Source: Maylandia zebra
Lineage: Eukaryota > Chordata > Actinopteri > Cichliformes > Cichlidae
Assembly: GCF_041146795.1 (NCBI RefSeq)
Contig: NC_135177.1
Location: 38,403,560-38,467,559 of the forward strand
DNA: 64,000 nt
Reading direction: 5' to 3'
Shown here: piece after piece, positions 1-10,009 of the stretch
Layout: each line of letters opens with the position of its first letter
Numbering within the stretch: the stretch's first letter is position 1
Translations under genes and position numbers: made by a program
The notes under the pieces: model-generated
Told to the model about the DNA's origin: nothing
Databases searched by the model: none
The model's input: only the letters and a program-made list of their open reading frames with translations

Positions 1-1153
1 GGCTGAAAAATTGGGTTGGTGTATCTGGAACTGCATTAGAGTGGTTCTCCTCTTATCTCCATCACCGATCCTTTTCTGTGGTAGTCTCCGATTTTAGGTC
101 ATCCTCTACCTCCCTTACTTATGGTGTCCCTCAGGGGTCAGTTTTGGGGGCTTTATTGTTTTTAATACATCTTCTCCCCCTCCAGAATATAATGGGCTCT
201 TTTGAGGACATTTCTTATCACTGTTACGCTGATGACATTCAGTTGTACGTTTCTTTTATGCCCGAGGATTTATCTAAGCTTTAGCATCTGAATGATTGCT
301 TAGATTCGATCAAACGTTGGATGGCTGCAAATTTTCTCCAACTCAACGAGGTGAAAACCGAAGTCCTCGTATGCGCCCCTGATAGGTTTCTATCGCAGAT
401 AGTGAAAGCCCTCGGTCCTCTCTCACTCTGTGTTAAATCCTCTATCAGGAATTTGACTCGAGTCTCACATTGGATGGGCATGTGAAATCTCTGGTTCGGT
501 CTTGTTTTTATCGTTTAAGAAATGTGGCTAAGCTAAGCCCGGTTTTATCTCGCTCTGAACTGGAGATTGCTATACATGCATTTATTTCGTCACGCTTGGA
601 TTATTGTAATCCACTGTTTATGTGTCTAAGCAAAGGTTCTCTGGATCGTCTGCAGGTTGTGCAAAACACTGCAGCGAGGCTTTTGACAAAATCCTCCAAG
701 TACTCACATGTGACACCGTTGTTATCTCAGTTACACTGGCTTCCTGTTAAATTTAGAGTCAATTTTAAGATCCTGGTCTTGACCTACAGAGCTGTGCACG
801 GACTGGCACCAGCCTACATCTTTGATCTGCTACAGCCCTATGTCCCTAGCAGGTCTTTGAGGTCATCTGATCAGGGCTTACTTGCTTTAAAAACACTAAG
901 AGGAGGACTAAGGGTGACAGAGCTTTTGCCGCTGTGGCCCCGAGACTGTGGAACTCTCTCCCCCAACATTAAGAACTGTGGACTCAGCAGCTGTTTTTAA
1001 AAAACAACTCAAAACTCACCTTTTTAAAACTACTTTTGGTTAATTTTTTGCCTGTTTTATTTTCTCTTTTTATGACTTGTAATCTTATGTGCAGCACTTT
1101 GTGATTCTATCTCGAAAGGTGCTATATAAATAAAAAATTATTTATTTATTTAA
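1..1153 (+). mobile_element. L2-type LINE, 5'-truncated 3' half of the reverse transcriptase ORF plus tail
   Basis: The translated stretch carries the RT motif GVPQGSVLG and the catalytic box YADD (about 120-250). It continues, after stops and a frame change, into the usual L2 C-terminal region (470-1000; RLDYCN, LQVVQNTAARLL, LHWLPV). The 3' end has the typical L2 tail, a 'gctatataaataaa' box followed by ATTT/TTTA repeats (1122-1153). Stops near 284 and a shifted frame show it is a dead copy. The element starts before the window edge or is 5' truncated. Family assignment to L2/Maui is by motif recognition only. Confidence 0.85.
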
Positions 1154-1178
1154 GACTATGCTTACTCCTCACCGTCAC

Positions 1179-1454
1179 TCAGCCGTCCTGTTTCCCCGGC
1201 TGCCTGGGGCAGTCTCCCAGGGGACAGCTAGTGGGGCCTACGCTATCTTCGGCTGCACCGGCTACAGGGGCCTTGCTAGCTACAGATTTTTCAAGGGTTC
1301 TAAGCAGAGTCTCCATTTCAGTAATCCTGGCCTCCAGAGCTGTAAATAGGCTACATTTATTACAAGTATCATTACTGCTAAAGGAGGCCAAGGAGTAACT
1401 AAACATCTGACACAATGAGCAGGAAAGTGCAGGAGGGACAGGTGAAGAGGCCAT
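1179..1454 (-). pseudogene. LINE ORF1-like fragment (N-terminal zinc-knuckle/coiled-coil type)
   Basis: The 91-codon frame starts with MASSPVPPALSCSLC and has paired cysteines (CSLC, CNKC) followed by a short predicted coiled coil (ALEARITEMETLLRTLE). This layout resembles the start of ORF1 proteins of fish CR1/L2-type LINEs. It lies on the opposite strand to the L2 fragment immediately to its left, so it belongs to a separate insertion. The sequence to its right (1455-1524 and 3108-3180) would be that element's 5' UTR, split by the hAT insertion. It could also be chance; no homology search was possible. Confidence 0.4.
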
Positions 1455-1524
1455 GCTGCTAACGAGTTGGCTACGAGCTAAGCTAAGCTAGTGAAACCCT
1501 AAAGCAACCGTAAGTGAATATAAA

Positions 1525-3099
1525 CAGTGTTGGGGAGTAATGGAATACATGTAACACTGTTCCGCATTTAAAATACAAATATGAGTACCGTAATTGTCGG
1601 GCTATAAGCCGCTACTTTTTGCACGAGCTTTGAACCCTGCGGCTTTTAGTGAGGTGCGGCTTTTCTATGGATTGTCCATGATTTTTGTCATATCGTAAGA
1701 CGATTTGTTTTGTTTGTTCCGCTGTTGTACGGCACTACGTTGCCTGGCGGAAGGATCGGGGTTCAAGAGTGGTATGTTGGTCACATGTCCATCCGCCAGG
1801 CAACATAGTGCCATACAAGTAGCGCGAAAAACAAACTTCAAAGTAGCGCTACGCGTTCAGCGGGAGTCGTGGATGACCAGCGGCGATAAACTTGCGAAAA
1901 GCAAGTTATGCTCAACTCCACCGGTGGATTCTGACAGCGTGGAAAAGTGTGAAAACATCCACGATCACCAACGGATTTCGAAGGGCTGGACTGCTGCATG
2001 ATGGAGAGGAGGACACCGCCACGGCCCTTCTGAGGGTGTTCGACTCTGACAACGAGGATTTCTTTTGTTTTGAAAGTGACAACGAAGGAGAGAAGCTGAG
2101 AGTGGATGACGAAGCCATCCTGAGCCTGTTCGTTTCCGACACTGGAGGAGAGGACTTTGGTGTTTTTAGTGCGCAGGAAGAAGAGAAAGATGGTGAATGA
2201 CTGACTTTTCTTCTTGTTAAAGCCGTGTCACTGCACCTGAGCCTAAAAGGTAGTCCGAATCTATTTTTCTGGTGTGCTGTAGGTTATTGTTATGTACTAC
2301 ATGTGCAAATATGTACCCATAACTTGTTTTTCAAAATATTAATAAAAGGGGTGTGTCTCCAAACAGCCATCTCTTTCCTGACAATTCGCTTTGTGCATAT
2401 TCTCTTACATATGATAAGTCAACATTGAAATACCTGCGGCTTTTGGTCAGGTGCGGCTAATGTATGTACAAAACAGGATTTTCCCCTGATTTTAGCTTGT
2501 GCGGCTAATATTCAGGTGCGCTTTGTAGTCCGGGAAATACGGTAATTGTATTCCATTACAGTTACCGTTTAAAAAGGTGGTATTCAGAATACAGTTACTT
2601 TGTTGAAATAAAGGGATTACACAGCGGTCTTTTCCTGTTTCATATGTTCAGCTATGCACCCTCTGTATATCTCGCTAGCAAAGTTGACCCAGACAAAAGT
2701 AAAGCTAGTTTTCAGCTACGAGCCCGACATGAACCCGACGTATTAGTCAGAGGTCCCTTTACTACGGTTCGGAGCCGCGGACCTGTTTTATATACGCGCC
2801 GAATAGTTTTCTGCACGAGATCGCTGCAAAAAGTGCAGCCTTACCTAATGTCCACCTACTGTTACTCATTTATATTAAGATTTAAACATCTGGTTGGTGT
2901 GGAGGGTAACCTTCAGTAATAGTAATAAATCACACAGCAATAGGACATTCATGTAGTTGTAAAAAGCATGATAATATATTAAGTAATCCAAAGTATTCAG
3001 AATACACTACTGTCATTGAGTAACGTAACGGAATAAGTTACAAAATACATTTTGTACTCTGTAGTGGAATACATTTTAAAAGTAACCTTCCCAACACTG
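1525..3099. mobile_element. Non-autonomous hAT-type element with 8-bp target duplication, split by a pogo insertion
   Basis: The left end reads CAGTGTTGGGGAGTAA and the right end, reverse complemented, reads CAGTGTTGGGAAGGTTAC. The insertion is flanked on both sides by AATATAAA (1517-1524 and 3100-3107), an exact 8-bp target-site duplication, the hallmark of hAT transposition. Removing the internal pogo element (1586-2543) leaves about 620 bp with no long ORF, so this is a MITE-like derivative. The internal sequence contains several copies of the GGAATACA/TGTATTCC motif near both ends. Confidence 0.85.
1586..2543 (+). mobile_element. Pogo/Tigger-type element with internally deleted transposase, nested in the hAT element
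   Basis: The ends are inverted (TACCGTAATTGTCGGGCTATA at left; right end, reverse complemented, TACCGTATTTCCCGGACTAC), and the host hAT sequence resumes at a TA dinucleotide, consistent with TA target duplication. The interior has a frame (about 1892-2200) with an RRASYAQLHRWILTAW-like stretch and an acidic C-terminus, matching the C-terminal tail of the pogo transposase remnant at 28834-29445. The helix-turn-helix and the DDE core are missing. It is therefore a non-autonomous relic. Confidence 0.75.
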
Positions 3100-3107
3100 A
3101 ATATAAA

Positions 3108-3790
3108 TTAATGAGTAAATACACCAAGAGTGTGTTTCAGAGGACGCACATGAAGATTACACTACGAAATAAGAAGTTACTATAAGTTTTGTATTAAATT
3201 GCTACACAGATATACTACGGAAAAACACCACTGTGTTGGAACAGGAACAGGAAGTGATACTCTACTGCAGAGAGAACGAACACCAAGTGACAGTATGTGT
3301 ACTGCATATATGCCTGCGACCTGATGAAGGTCGGATAGACCAACGTGTGTGCAGCAGTTACATGTAACTGTTTCATGAAGCAATAAGGCAAAAAATATTG
3401 AGATGACAAGCTGAGTCTGAAGGAAATAAAACACAAAAACGGGCTGTTATTTGTGTGTGTCTGTGTGTGTGCATTTTTACAATGTTTACATATCCTTATG
3501 GGGACCAAAAATTGGCATGCTACTATACTTGTGGGAACCATCAGTCACTTATGGAGACAACGTTTGAAGACATTTCTGAGGTTCAAAACGGGGTTTTCGT
3601 GTCAGGGTTACAGGCAGCTAGGGAAAGTATTACGTCAATTATGTCCTCACTAACATATGAAAACAAGTATGTGTGTGTGTGTGTGTCTCTGTGTGTGAGG
3701 TAGTGTTTCTACTGTAGCATACCATGTAGTACTACAGGACACTATTAGAGATCGATCCCTGATCACTGATAGATTAGATAGATTACTGAT
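3108..3790. repeat. Gene-free stretch with GT repeats and a short interspersed repeat
   Basis: Two short GT-rich microsatellites (about 3450-3472 and 3667-3700) bracket a segment with 'ttatggggaccaaaaatt' and 'cttgtgggaaccatcagtc', a type of interspersed sequence common in fish genomes. No coding region is recognisable. The left part (3108-3180) may be the remnant of a LINE 5' UTR interrupted by the hAT element. Confidence 0.4.
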
Positions 3791-4560
3791 TACGTCACGT
3801 GTCCCCACGGTCACCTGGCACACAGGTGGAACCTCCGACTCATGACGACAACGATGATGATGATGATGATGAAGGTGAGCTGTGGAGGAATGCGGATCTC
3901 TCGGTTTCTACGTCACTGCGCTGCTGTGACGCACGCGGATCTATATTTACACACGCATGAGACACGTGCACGCGCGTGTCCCATCGCAACGCGCGTGCAC
4001 CAAGATGAAGATAAACGATGTTTCTATAGCTTCATCATCATCATCCTCAAACATCTCGAGGCATCACAGCGATCAAACGGACCCACACATGCACGCGCGT
4101 GGTACCGGTCCCGGGAGCGGCGATGCTGGTGGCGATAACGATGATGAAGATGGAGCAGAGCTGCAATGATGGAACTGATGAAGGTGTGTTTGGTGTTCTT
4201 ACCCCGGCATAAAGAAGCCTCTTTATCGACTCACCGACCGTTTGAGTCCGTCACCGACCGCTGCTGTTTACCGACGGACTGACGGAGCGCTCCTCCTCCT
4301 CCTGCGCGTCTTCCTCCTCCTCTTCCTCCTCAGTCTCAGCGGCTTACAACGGATTCACCCCCCCACCCCCACCGATGGTTAACGGCACAACCGGACATTT
4401 TAAACATTTCTCCCTGATCAATAACCTGATCAGACTGAAGCTCTGTTTTTAGTTCCGCTGCTTCATTTTAATAGAAATCACCTGTTAGATGGCCACGGCG
4501 TTTCCATGGCAACCGTACACTTCCTGTTCGCACGAGGGAGAGTTTTGCTGCTAAAAAAAA
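3790..4560. promoter_or_regulatory. CpG-rich candidate promoter region, possibly with a 5' exon
   Basis: This segment is far richer in CpG than its surroundings (runs such as cgcgcgtgtccc and gtaccggtcccgggagcggcg), and includes a perfect RFX X-box at 4500-4513. A frame at 3957-4169 (or from its second ATG at 4004) encodes a Ser-run, His-rich, Asp/Glu-ended peptide. A potential splice donor (AAG followed by GTGTGT) lies at about 4182-4184. I do not recognise the peptide and cannot tell whether it is coding. It could be the first exon of a gene running off the left edge or a wholly unannotated non-coding promoter. Confidence 0.35.
4500..4513. promoter_or_regulatory. Perfect palindromic RFX X-box
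   Basis: The sequence GTTTCCATGGCAAC fits the RFX-family X-box consensus (two half-sites GTTNCC and GGCAAC around a central AT). Such sites are known upstream of ciliary genes bound by RFX2/3. It sits at the right edge of the CpG-rich interval. Confidence 0.55.
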
Positions 4561-5559
4561 CATTTCAGCGCAGACCAGCGATTATTATGGGATGTTTGTA
4601 ACTGTAAGAAAGCAGGTCAGAGACTCTTCATCTCATCATCATCTTCATTATTATCATCATTTTTTATTTTTTTATTACCTGAAGATAAAAATAAAATACT
4701 GCAGCGCTCGCGCGCGCACACACACGCACACGCACACAGTGGTGCTATTATGGAAACAGTTTCTATGGTAACTGATGTCCTGAATTCCTGCAGAAGTGTT
4801 CCCACGGTGACACACACACACACACACACACACGGCGTGTGTTTAATGCTAGCATTTTAACGAATCAGCTGATGTGTTTTTGCTGAACATGCTGGAACCT
4901 CCTCACCTCACCAAATTCAGAAACCTTCATCATCCTCATCCTCACAGGGATGCTGAAACAGGGGTGTTCTCCTGTCTCTTTGAGGGTTCTCCAGGTTCCT
5001 CATCCGGTTAACTGGTGATAATAAACCTGCCATTGCCATGAATGTTGGTTTATCTCGTTGTGTCAGATTGGCCACCTGTCCAGTTGTACTCCACCTTTCA
5101 GCCTATGACAGCTGGAATAGGCTCCACCCCTCCACGACCCTGAAGTGTCTTAGCATAGAATCTCAGTGACACAGAGGAGCAGAGACGGGTACCTGATGTT
5201 TGATCTGTTTCTGATCATTTGCTGAAGGAAACTTTACAAAGTGCATTTTGGGCAAATGTTCAAACTCGCATCAGCCTGTGGGACAGGTGTCTGCTCCGGT
5301 GTGAGCAGCTGAACATTGCAGGTTTGTCACAGACCAGTTCTGTTGCAGGGTGTCAAATGTTTCATCCAGGTCCATCACAGCATCTTGGTTACGACAGAGG
5401 TATCCAAATCCATGATCACTGTGAGAATTTTCCCATCTCCACTGACATCACGGCATCAGCCAAGCTTCACCTGTTTATAATGACAGGTGCTGCTCAGTTT
5501 AAGTCCTCGAGTAAATATATGGCATTTGGGGAATGAATAATCAAATAAAGGCATGTTAG
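4561..5559. other. No gene recognised; CA repeats and one repeat fragment
   Basis: This interval contains a CA microsatellite (about 4810-4832), a CG/CA alternating run (about 4704-4738) and, at about 5080-5150, a fragment of the GATG-tailed fish interspersed repeat (CAGCTGGAATAGGCTCCA) also seen at 60.6-62.1 kb. The remaining ORFs are short and lack any recognisable domain. Confidence 0.4.
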
Positions 5560-5860
5560 AAAATGAATCTGTGCAGTGTCTTGATGCATGCTCAATCATC
5601 CAGGTAAGGAAATCCCAAAAGGTTGATTCTGTTCATCTGGACGTTTTCAGTGGGAGAAATGTTTTGTCACTCATCCAGGTGACTTCTTCAGTCTCAGCTG
5701 ACTGCAGGTTTCCCCAACCATATAAACAGGACATTTGCACAATGACTGAAACCAGCACCACTGAATGAACAATGGCGTGGGAGCTCAGTTCCTTGATCAT
5801 TAATATGCGAATTGTTATGACCATTGAACAAAGCCAATTGATGAAGGCCTAAGGAGCTTG
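5560..5860. mobile_element. Fragment of a Penelope-like element 3' region
   Basis: The segment holds the recurrent fish PLE 3'-terminal motif (gttcatctggacgttttc, gtcactcatccaggtgac, ttcttcagtctcagctgac). It abuts the larger minus-strand PLE at its right. It is too short and degenerate to give a subfamily or confident orientation. Confidence 0.5.
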
Positions 5861-6770
5861 GAAAGAAAAGCGTCTGGACTTCTTTGAGTTGCTTGAAGAC
5901 GTTTCACCTCTCATCCCAGAAGCTTCTTCAGTTCTAAGGTCAAATGGTGGAGAGTCCCAGATATAAACCTAGTGGGAGTTTCCCCCCACAGAGGGACAAA
6001 AGGACCCCCTGATGATCCTCTAATCATCTGAGCCAAGGTGTAAAACTGGGTGTGGGTCCCAATCAGCCAGGGTTTCGGGTGTGTTCATTGTGAAACCTGG
6101 CCCCACTCTATCATGTGATTTCCTGAGGTCAGATGGTCCAGGATGTGAGTGGGCGTTAAGGTGTCTGGGGAGGATCTCAAAACTGGATTATAGATGGCAG
6201 AACATTGGCATCCTCGAAAGAGTGTCCTTTATCCTTAAGATGCAGATGGACTGCTGAGTCTTGTCCTGTGGAGGTGACTCTTCTGTGTTGTGCCATGCGC
6301 TTGTGAAGTGGCTGTTTGGTCTTTCCAATGTAGAGGTCTGAGCATTCCTCGCTGCACTGTACAGCATACACCACATTGTTAACTCATTCACTGCCATTGA
6401 CGTCTATAGCCGTCAATTGCAGTGAATGAGTCAATGGGTTTAACTCATTCACTGCCAATGGCTGGCAGTGAATGAGTTAAGTCTGTGTTTTGGAGTTTTG
6501 TCTTTCAGGTGAACCAGTTTCTCTCTGAGCGTGTTGCTGGGTCTGAAATGCACCGGGATGTCATGCTTGGAGAAAACTCTCCTGAGTTTCTCTGATACAC
6601 CGGCTACATAGGGGATGACAATGTTGTTGCGTCTGTCCTTCTTATCCTCCCTCGCTGGTGTCTGGTCTTCTTTTCTGTGCCTCTTTGCTGACTTTAAGAA
6701 CGCCCATTTAGGATGGCCGCACGTTTTGAGTGCTTCCTTTACATGTGTGTGTTCCGGGGTAGCGGTCATG
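5861..6770 (-). mobile_element. Penelope-like retroelement, minus strand, C-terminal RT linker and GIY-YIG endonuclease
   Basis: Reading leftward, frames give the RT/EN linker (HTHVKEALKTCGHPKWAFLKS, then NNIVIPYVAGVSEKLRRVF) and a GIY-YIG nuclease with its hallmark tandem motif VVYAVQC...DLYIGKTKQ, as in PLE retroelements of fish. The copy is broken by a 94-bp MITE at 6383-6476 and has lost part of the sequence after the GHSFEDANV motif. Only the C-terminal part of the ORF is present; the RT core is missing. The left side (5870-6170) is the 3' segment also seen at 9600-9960 in the opposite orientation. Confidence 0.85.
6383..6476 (+). mobile_element. 94-bp double-hairpin MITE with TTAA target duplication (copy 1)
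   Basis: The insertion is flanked by TTAA on both sides (6379-6382 and 6477-6480). The intact PLE sequence at 8992-9005 carries a single TTAA at the same point, so the site is a true TTAA duplication as in piggyBac-type elements. The element consists of two consecutive hairpins, each starting CTCATTCACTGC and ending GCAGTGAATGAG. A second copy, inverted, lies at 34745-34838. Confidence 0.9.
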
Positions 6771-7556
6771 TCCGGTTAGGGGCTCTGTTGGCTCTCCGGT
6801 GACTGTTTCCTCGCGGCTGCGTGCAGCGGGGCTAGGGGAGGGTCTGTGCTGACGGACGTGGGTTACTGACCTGGTAGCCTGGCTGCCCCTGGGTGGGTCC
6901 GGGATGGGCGTGAGGTTCTGGGGGCGCTCCGTCTCTGGGCTGGGACCCGGACAGGGCCTCGGGGGCTTGGGTCCTGGTTGGTGTGTTGCCGGGGTTGTGG
7001 GCGGGTGGGTGCATGGGGGCCCAGCCCTGGAGCAGGGTGCCGCCGGTGCGTCGAGCCACCTGGGGGGCTCTTCAACTGGTGGGGGAGATTGTCACATCTT
7101 GCAGGAGCTTTCCTCTCCTCAGGAGCTCCCTCTGCAGGAGGGGGAGATACAGGAGAGGTGGAGGAAGATCTCAGCCTGGGTGTTTATTGTCTTATGTAGT
7201 CTGGAAGATGAGTGGATGGTGGGGTGGGTGCAGTTTTCTCTGTGGTGGGGTTGGGTGGACTGTCCCGGGCTCTGTGGGGCCGGGCGGCGCTGCTGCACTG
7301 GGCCCGGTCTGGATGGGCCTGGGCCCCCTTTCCCTGGCGGGTCGCGGAGTATGGGGGTACCTACTGGGGTCAGCGGGGGAGCTGGCCCCAGGGAGGGGTC
7401 ACTTGCCCCTCCCTTCCTTCCCTCCCCATCTCCAGCTGCCTCCCTCTTCCCGCTCCACCACAACCACCCACACATGCAGGGCCTTGGAGTAGGGGTATGT
7501 CACCAGGGTGCAGAGGAGGCCTATCTCCCCCCTACCACCACTTCCCCTGCCAGTGG
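6771..7556. repeat. GC-rich unclassified interspersed repeat between the two PLE arms
   Basis: This GC-rich, low-complexity segment has long open frames on several strands caused by composition, not coding. It shares features with 24390-25260: the string 'ggcctatctcc' followed by a 'ccaccac...cctgccagt' block, plus long gggg/cctgg runs. It separates a minus-strand PLE on the left from a plus-strand PLE on the right. No domain was recognised. The long plus frame 6904-7866 is a fusion of this repeat with PLE coding sequence. Confidence 0.45.
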
Positions 7557-7863
7557 CGGACCCCCTGTGCACATTGAAGAGAACGGCAACATCGAAGTTT
7601 ACCGGAAGCCCACACACACGGACCAGTACCTCCTCTTTGACTCCCATCACCCTCTGGAACACAAACTTGGAGTAATCAGGACCCTACACCACCGGGCAGA
7701 ACATGTTCCCTCTAAGCCTGAAGGGGAAAAGAAGGAACACACACATGTAAAGGAAGCACTTAAAACATACGGCTATCCTAATTGGGCGTTCTTAAAGTCA
7801 GCAAAGAGGCACAGAAAAGAAGACCAGACACCAGCGAGGGAGGATAAGAAGGACAGACGCAAC

Positions 7864-8841
7864 TAGGGATGGGTATGGAAAACCGGTTCTTGTTGAGAAC
7901 CGGTTCCCACTGTTTCAGTTCCTTGGAATTGTTTGCCATTTTTGCAAACGATTCCCTTATCGATTCCAGTCGCCCCGAATGACGTCACCACGTTGCAGAG
8001 CGTCATTTACCTGGCAGGAAACACAGCGGCTCAAACGCTCGGTTACACTTTACGAGAACGGATGACAACAGGGCAACTTGCAATACTTGCAAAGTAGATA
8101 TTTCATTTAAGGGAGGAAACACTACGAATATGCAAAAAACACACGATGACCTTACATGAATGTCGTGTTTTTAATTCCGCTCCGGACTCATGAATCTCAA
8201 CCCAGCAGCAGCGGTAACGTTTGCACGTCCTCTCCCGTTAATGCGGCAGGTAAATAATCAACTAACATATTATGTTAGCGCGATCTGCCTTATTACAAAC
8301 CTGCCATTACTGTGCATTTAGTGACCATGATGAGACAGACAGAGTCTGGCTCAGATGCTGCCAGTTCTCGCTGCAGTCTGCCGGTAGCGTCTCCTTTCAG
8401 GCAGGATAGACGAATGTCACCGAGCAGTGACTCAGTTTGTGGTCAAAGGTTTGCACCCATTTGCCACAGCAGATGATTTTCAGTAAGTGAATGTGTTTAA
8501 TTGTAGGCAGGGACATTACTGTTGTGTAATTGCTACAGAATAATTTATGTTACACTTTGTTATTGCTACAGAAGAATATTTATTTTATTATTTTACATTT
8601 ACAATGTTTTTTCCTGGGGACCCTGTGACACCCCATTGAAGAGCCGCAGGCTGGATCTCTTAAGATCTCACTGCTGGGTTTGTAAGGCCATGTTACTCCT
8701 AAATTTCTATCTTGTTCAAAGAGAAGATATAAAACAAAGTTCTGAGCTAATCGACCTTAGTGTTCTCCTTTTTAAAAAGAATCGATAAACAGAATCGAAA
8801 ATGGAATCGAATCGTGAAAATCTTATCAATACCCATCCCTA
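7864..8841 (+). mobile_element. hAT-type element with BED zinc-finger remnant, inserted in the PLE
   Basis: The ends are inverted (TAGGGATGGGTA at left; TACCCATCCCTA at right). ACGCAAC occurs immediately left (7857-7863) and again at 8843-8849, giving a 7-8 bp target duplication with one mismatch. The PLE frame continues perfectly across the insertion. Inside, at about 8046-8155, a frame reads TCNTCKVDISFKGGNTTNM, which fits a BED-type zinc finger (paired Cys and the GGNTTN segment) of hAT transposases. The catalytic region is absent. Confidence 0.85.
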
Positions 8842-9182
8842 CACGCAACAACATTGTCATCCCCTATGTAGCCGGTGTATCAGAGAAACTCAGGAGAGTT
8901 TTCTCCAAGCACAACATCCCAGTGTATTTCAGACCCAGCAACACGCTCAGACAGAAACTGGTTCACCCGAAAGACAAAACTCCAAAACACAGACTTAACA
9001 ATGTGGTGTATGCTGTACAGTGCAGCGAGGAATGCCCAGACCTCTACATCAGAGAGACCAAACAGCCACTTCACAAGCAGCAGTCCATCTGCATCTAAAG
9101 GTCAAAGGTCACTCTCTCGAGGATGCCAATGTTCACATTTTGGACAGAGAGGACAGATGGTTTGAAAGAGGAGTGAAAGAAG

Positions 9183-9527
9183 TGTCACAACCCGGCTCAT
9201 AGGAAGTGACAATCAAGAGGGAGACCACACACAGGTTTTTAAAGACTGTAAGACATATTTAATGAAAATAAGGTAAAGCAACTTAAACACAATTTAAAGG
9301 ACATAACAGCCATAACTGAAACTTCCAAATGAACAAGATGGATGCCAGACAGAGCGAGCCAGAGCCAGAGCAAGCGAGAGACTCCGCTGGTTCAGTCTAG
9401 GTGTCTTTATATACACTGGGACTGGCCTTCTCAGGTCTGCTGCATCTATAATTGGTCAGCTTCACCTACCTGCAAGAAACAGGTAACAGAAAAAGCAAAA
9501 CACAAGGCCAACCCACTGGCCATCACA
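9183..9527 (-). mobile_element. 345-bp insertion with TG..CA ends and 4-bp target duplication, candidate solo LTR
   Basis: The insert begins TGTCACAACC and ends CCATCACA, with GAAG on both sides (9179-9182 and 9528-9531). The interrupted PLE frame (GVKE | AIYVHCERP) rejoins perfectly when it is removed. On the minus strand it contains a TATA-like TATATAAAG (about 9408-9418) and an ATTAAA-type signal further down, as expected of an LTR with U3 and R. No second LTR or primer site is visible. It could instead be a small DNA element. Confidence 0.55.
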
Positions 9528-10009
9528 GAAGCCATTTATGTCCACTGTGAGCGACCATCTTTGAACAGAGGCGGGGTTTACGACACCAACTCTCTGCCAT
9601 CTATAATCCAGTTTTGAGATCCTCCCCAGACGCCTTAACGCCCACTCACATCCTGGACCATCTGACCTCAGGAATTCACATGATAAGGTGGGGCCAGGTT
9701 TCACAATGAACTCACCCGAAACTCTGGCTGATTGGGACCCACACCCAGTTTCACACCTTGGGTCATGTGATTAGAGGATCATCAGGGGGTCCTTCGTCCC
9801 TCTTTGGGGGGAAACTCCCACCGGGTTTAAATCTGGGACTCTCCACCATTTGATCCTAGAACTGAAGAAGCTTCTCGGATGAGAGGTGAAACATCTTCAA
9901 GCAACTCAAAGAAGTCCAGACGCTTTTCTTTCCAAGCTCCTTAGACTACGAGGACCTGGATGACTGAGAACCTTCCCAGACCAATTGATGAAGGACTATT
10001 GATTACTGA

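Larger units (their letters stand above)
7557..9960 (+). mobile_element. Penelope-like retroelement, plus strand, split by two later insertions
   Basis: The left part (about 7570-7863) encodes the end of the PLE reverse transcriptase and thumb (VYRKPTHTDQYLLFDSHHPLEHK, then HTHVKEALKTYGYPNWAFLKS). After a hAT insertion (7864-8841) the frame resumes with NNIVIPYVAGVSEKLRR and the GIY-YIG start VVYAVQCSEECPDLYI. A second insertion (9183-9527) interrupts the nuclease after the GVKE motif, and the frame continues with AIYVHCERPSLNRGG. The Arg/Glu-rich 3' segment (LRNSH-type repeats) follows to about 9960. A short internal deletion after KQPLHK removes part of the nuclease, so this copy is inactive. 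Confidence 0.85.

Noticed and set aside
3842-4138. Protein-coding gene from the ATGATG-rich frame
   Set aside because: Simple-sequence GATGATG repeats and no recognisable domain; kept only as a low-confidence promoter/5' exon region.
6904-7866. 320-codon plus-strand open frame
   Set aside because: It joins a GC-rich compositional frame to the Penelope RT C-terminus; no start context, no single domain architecture.
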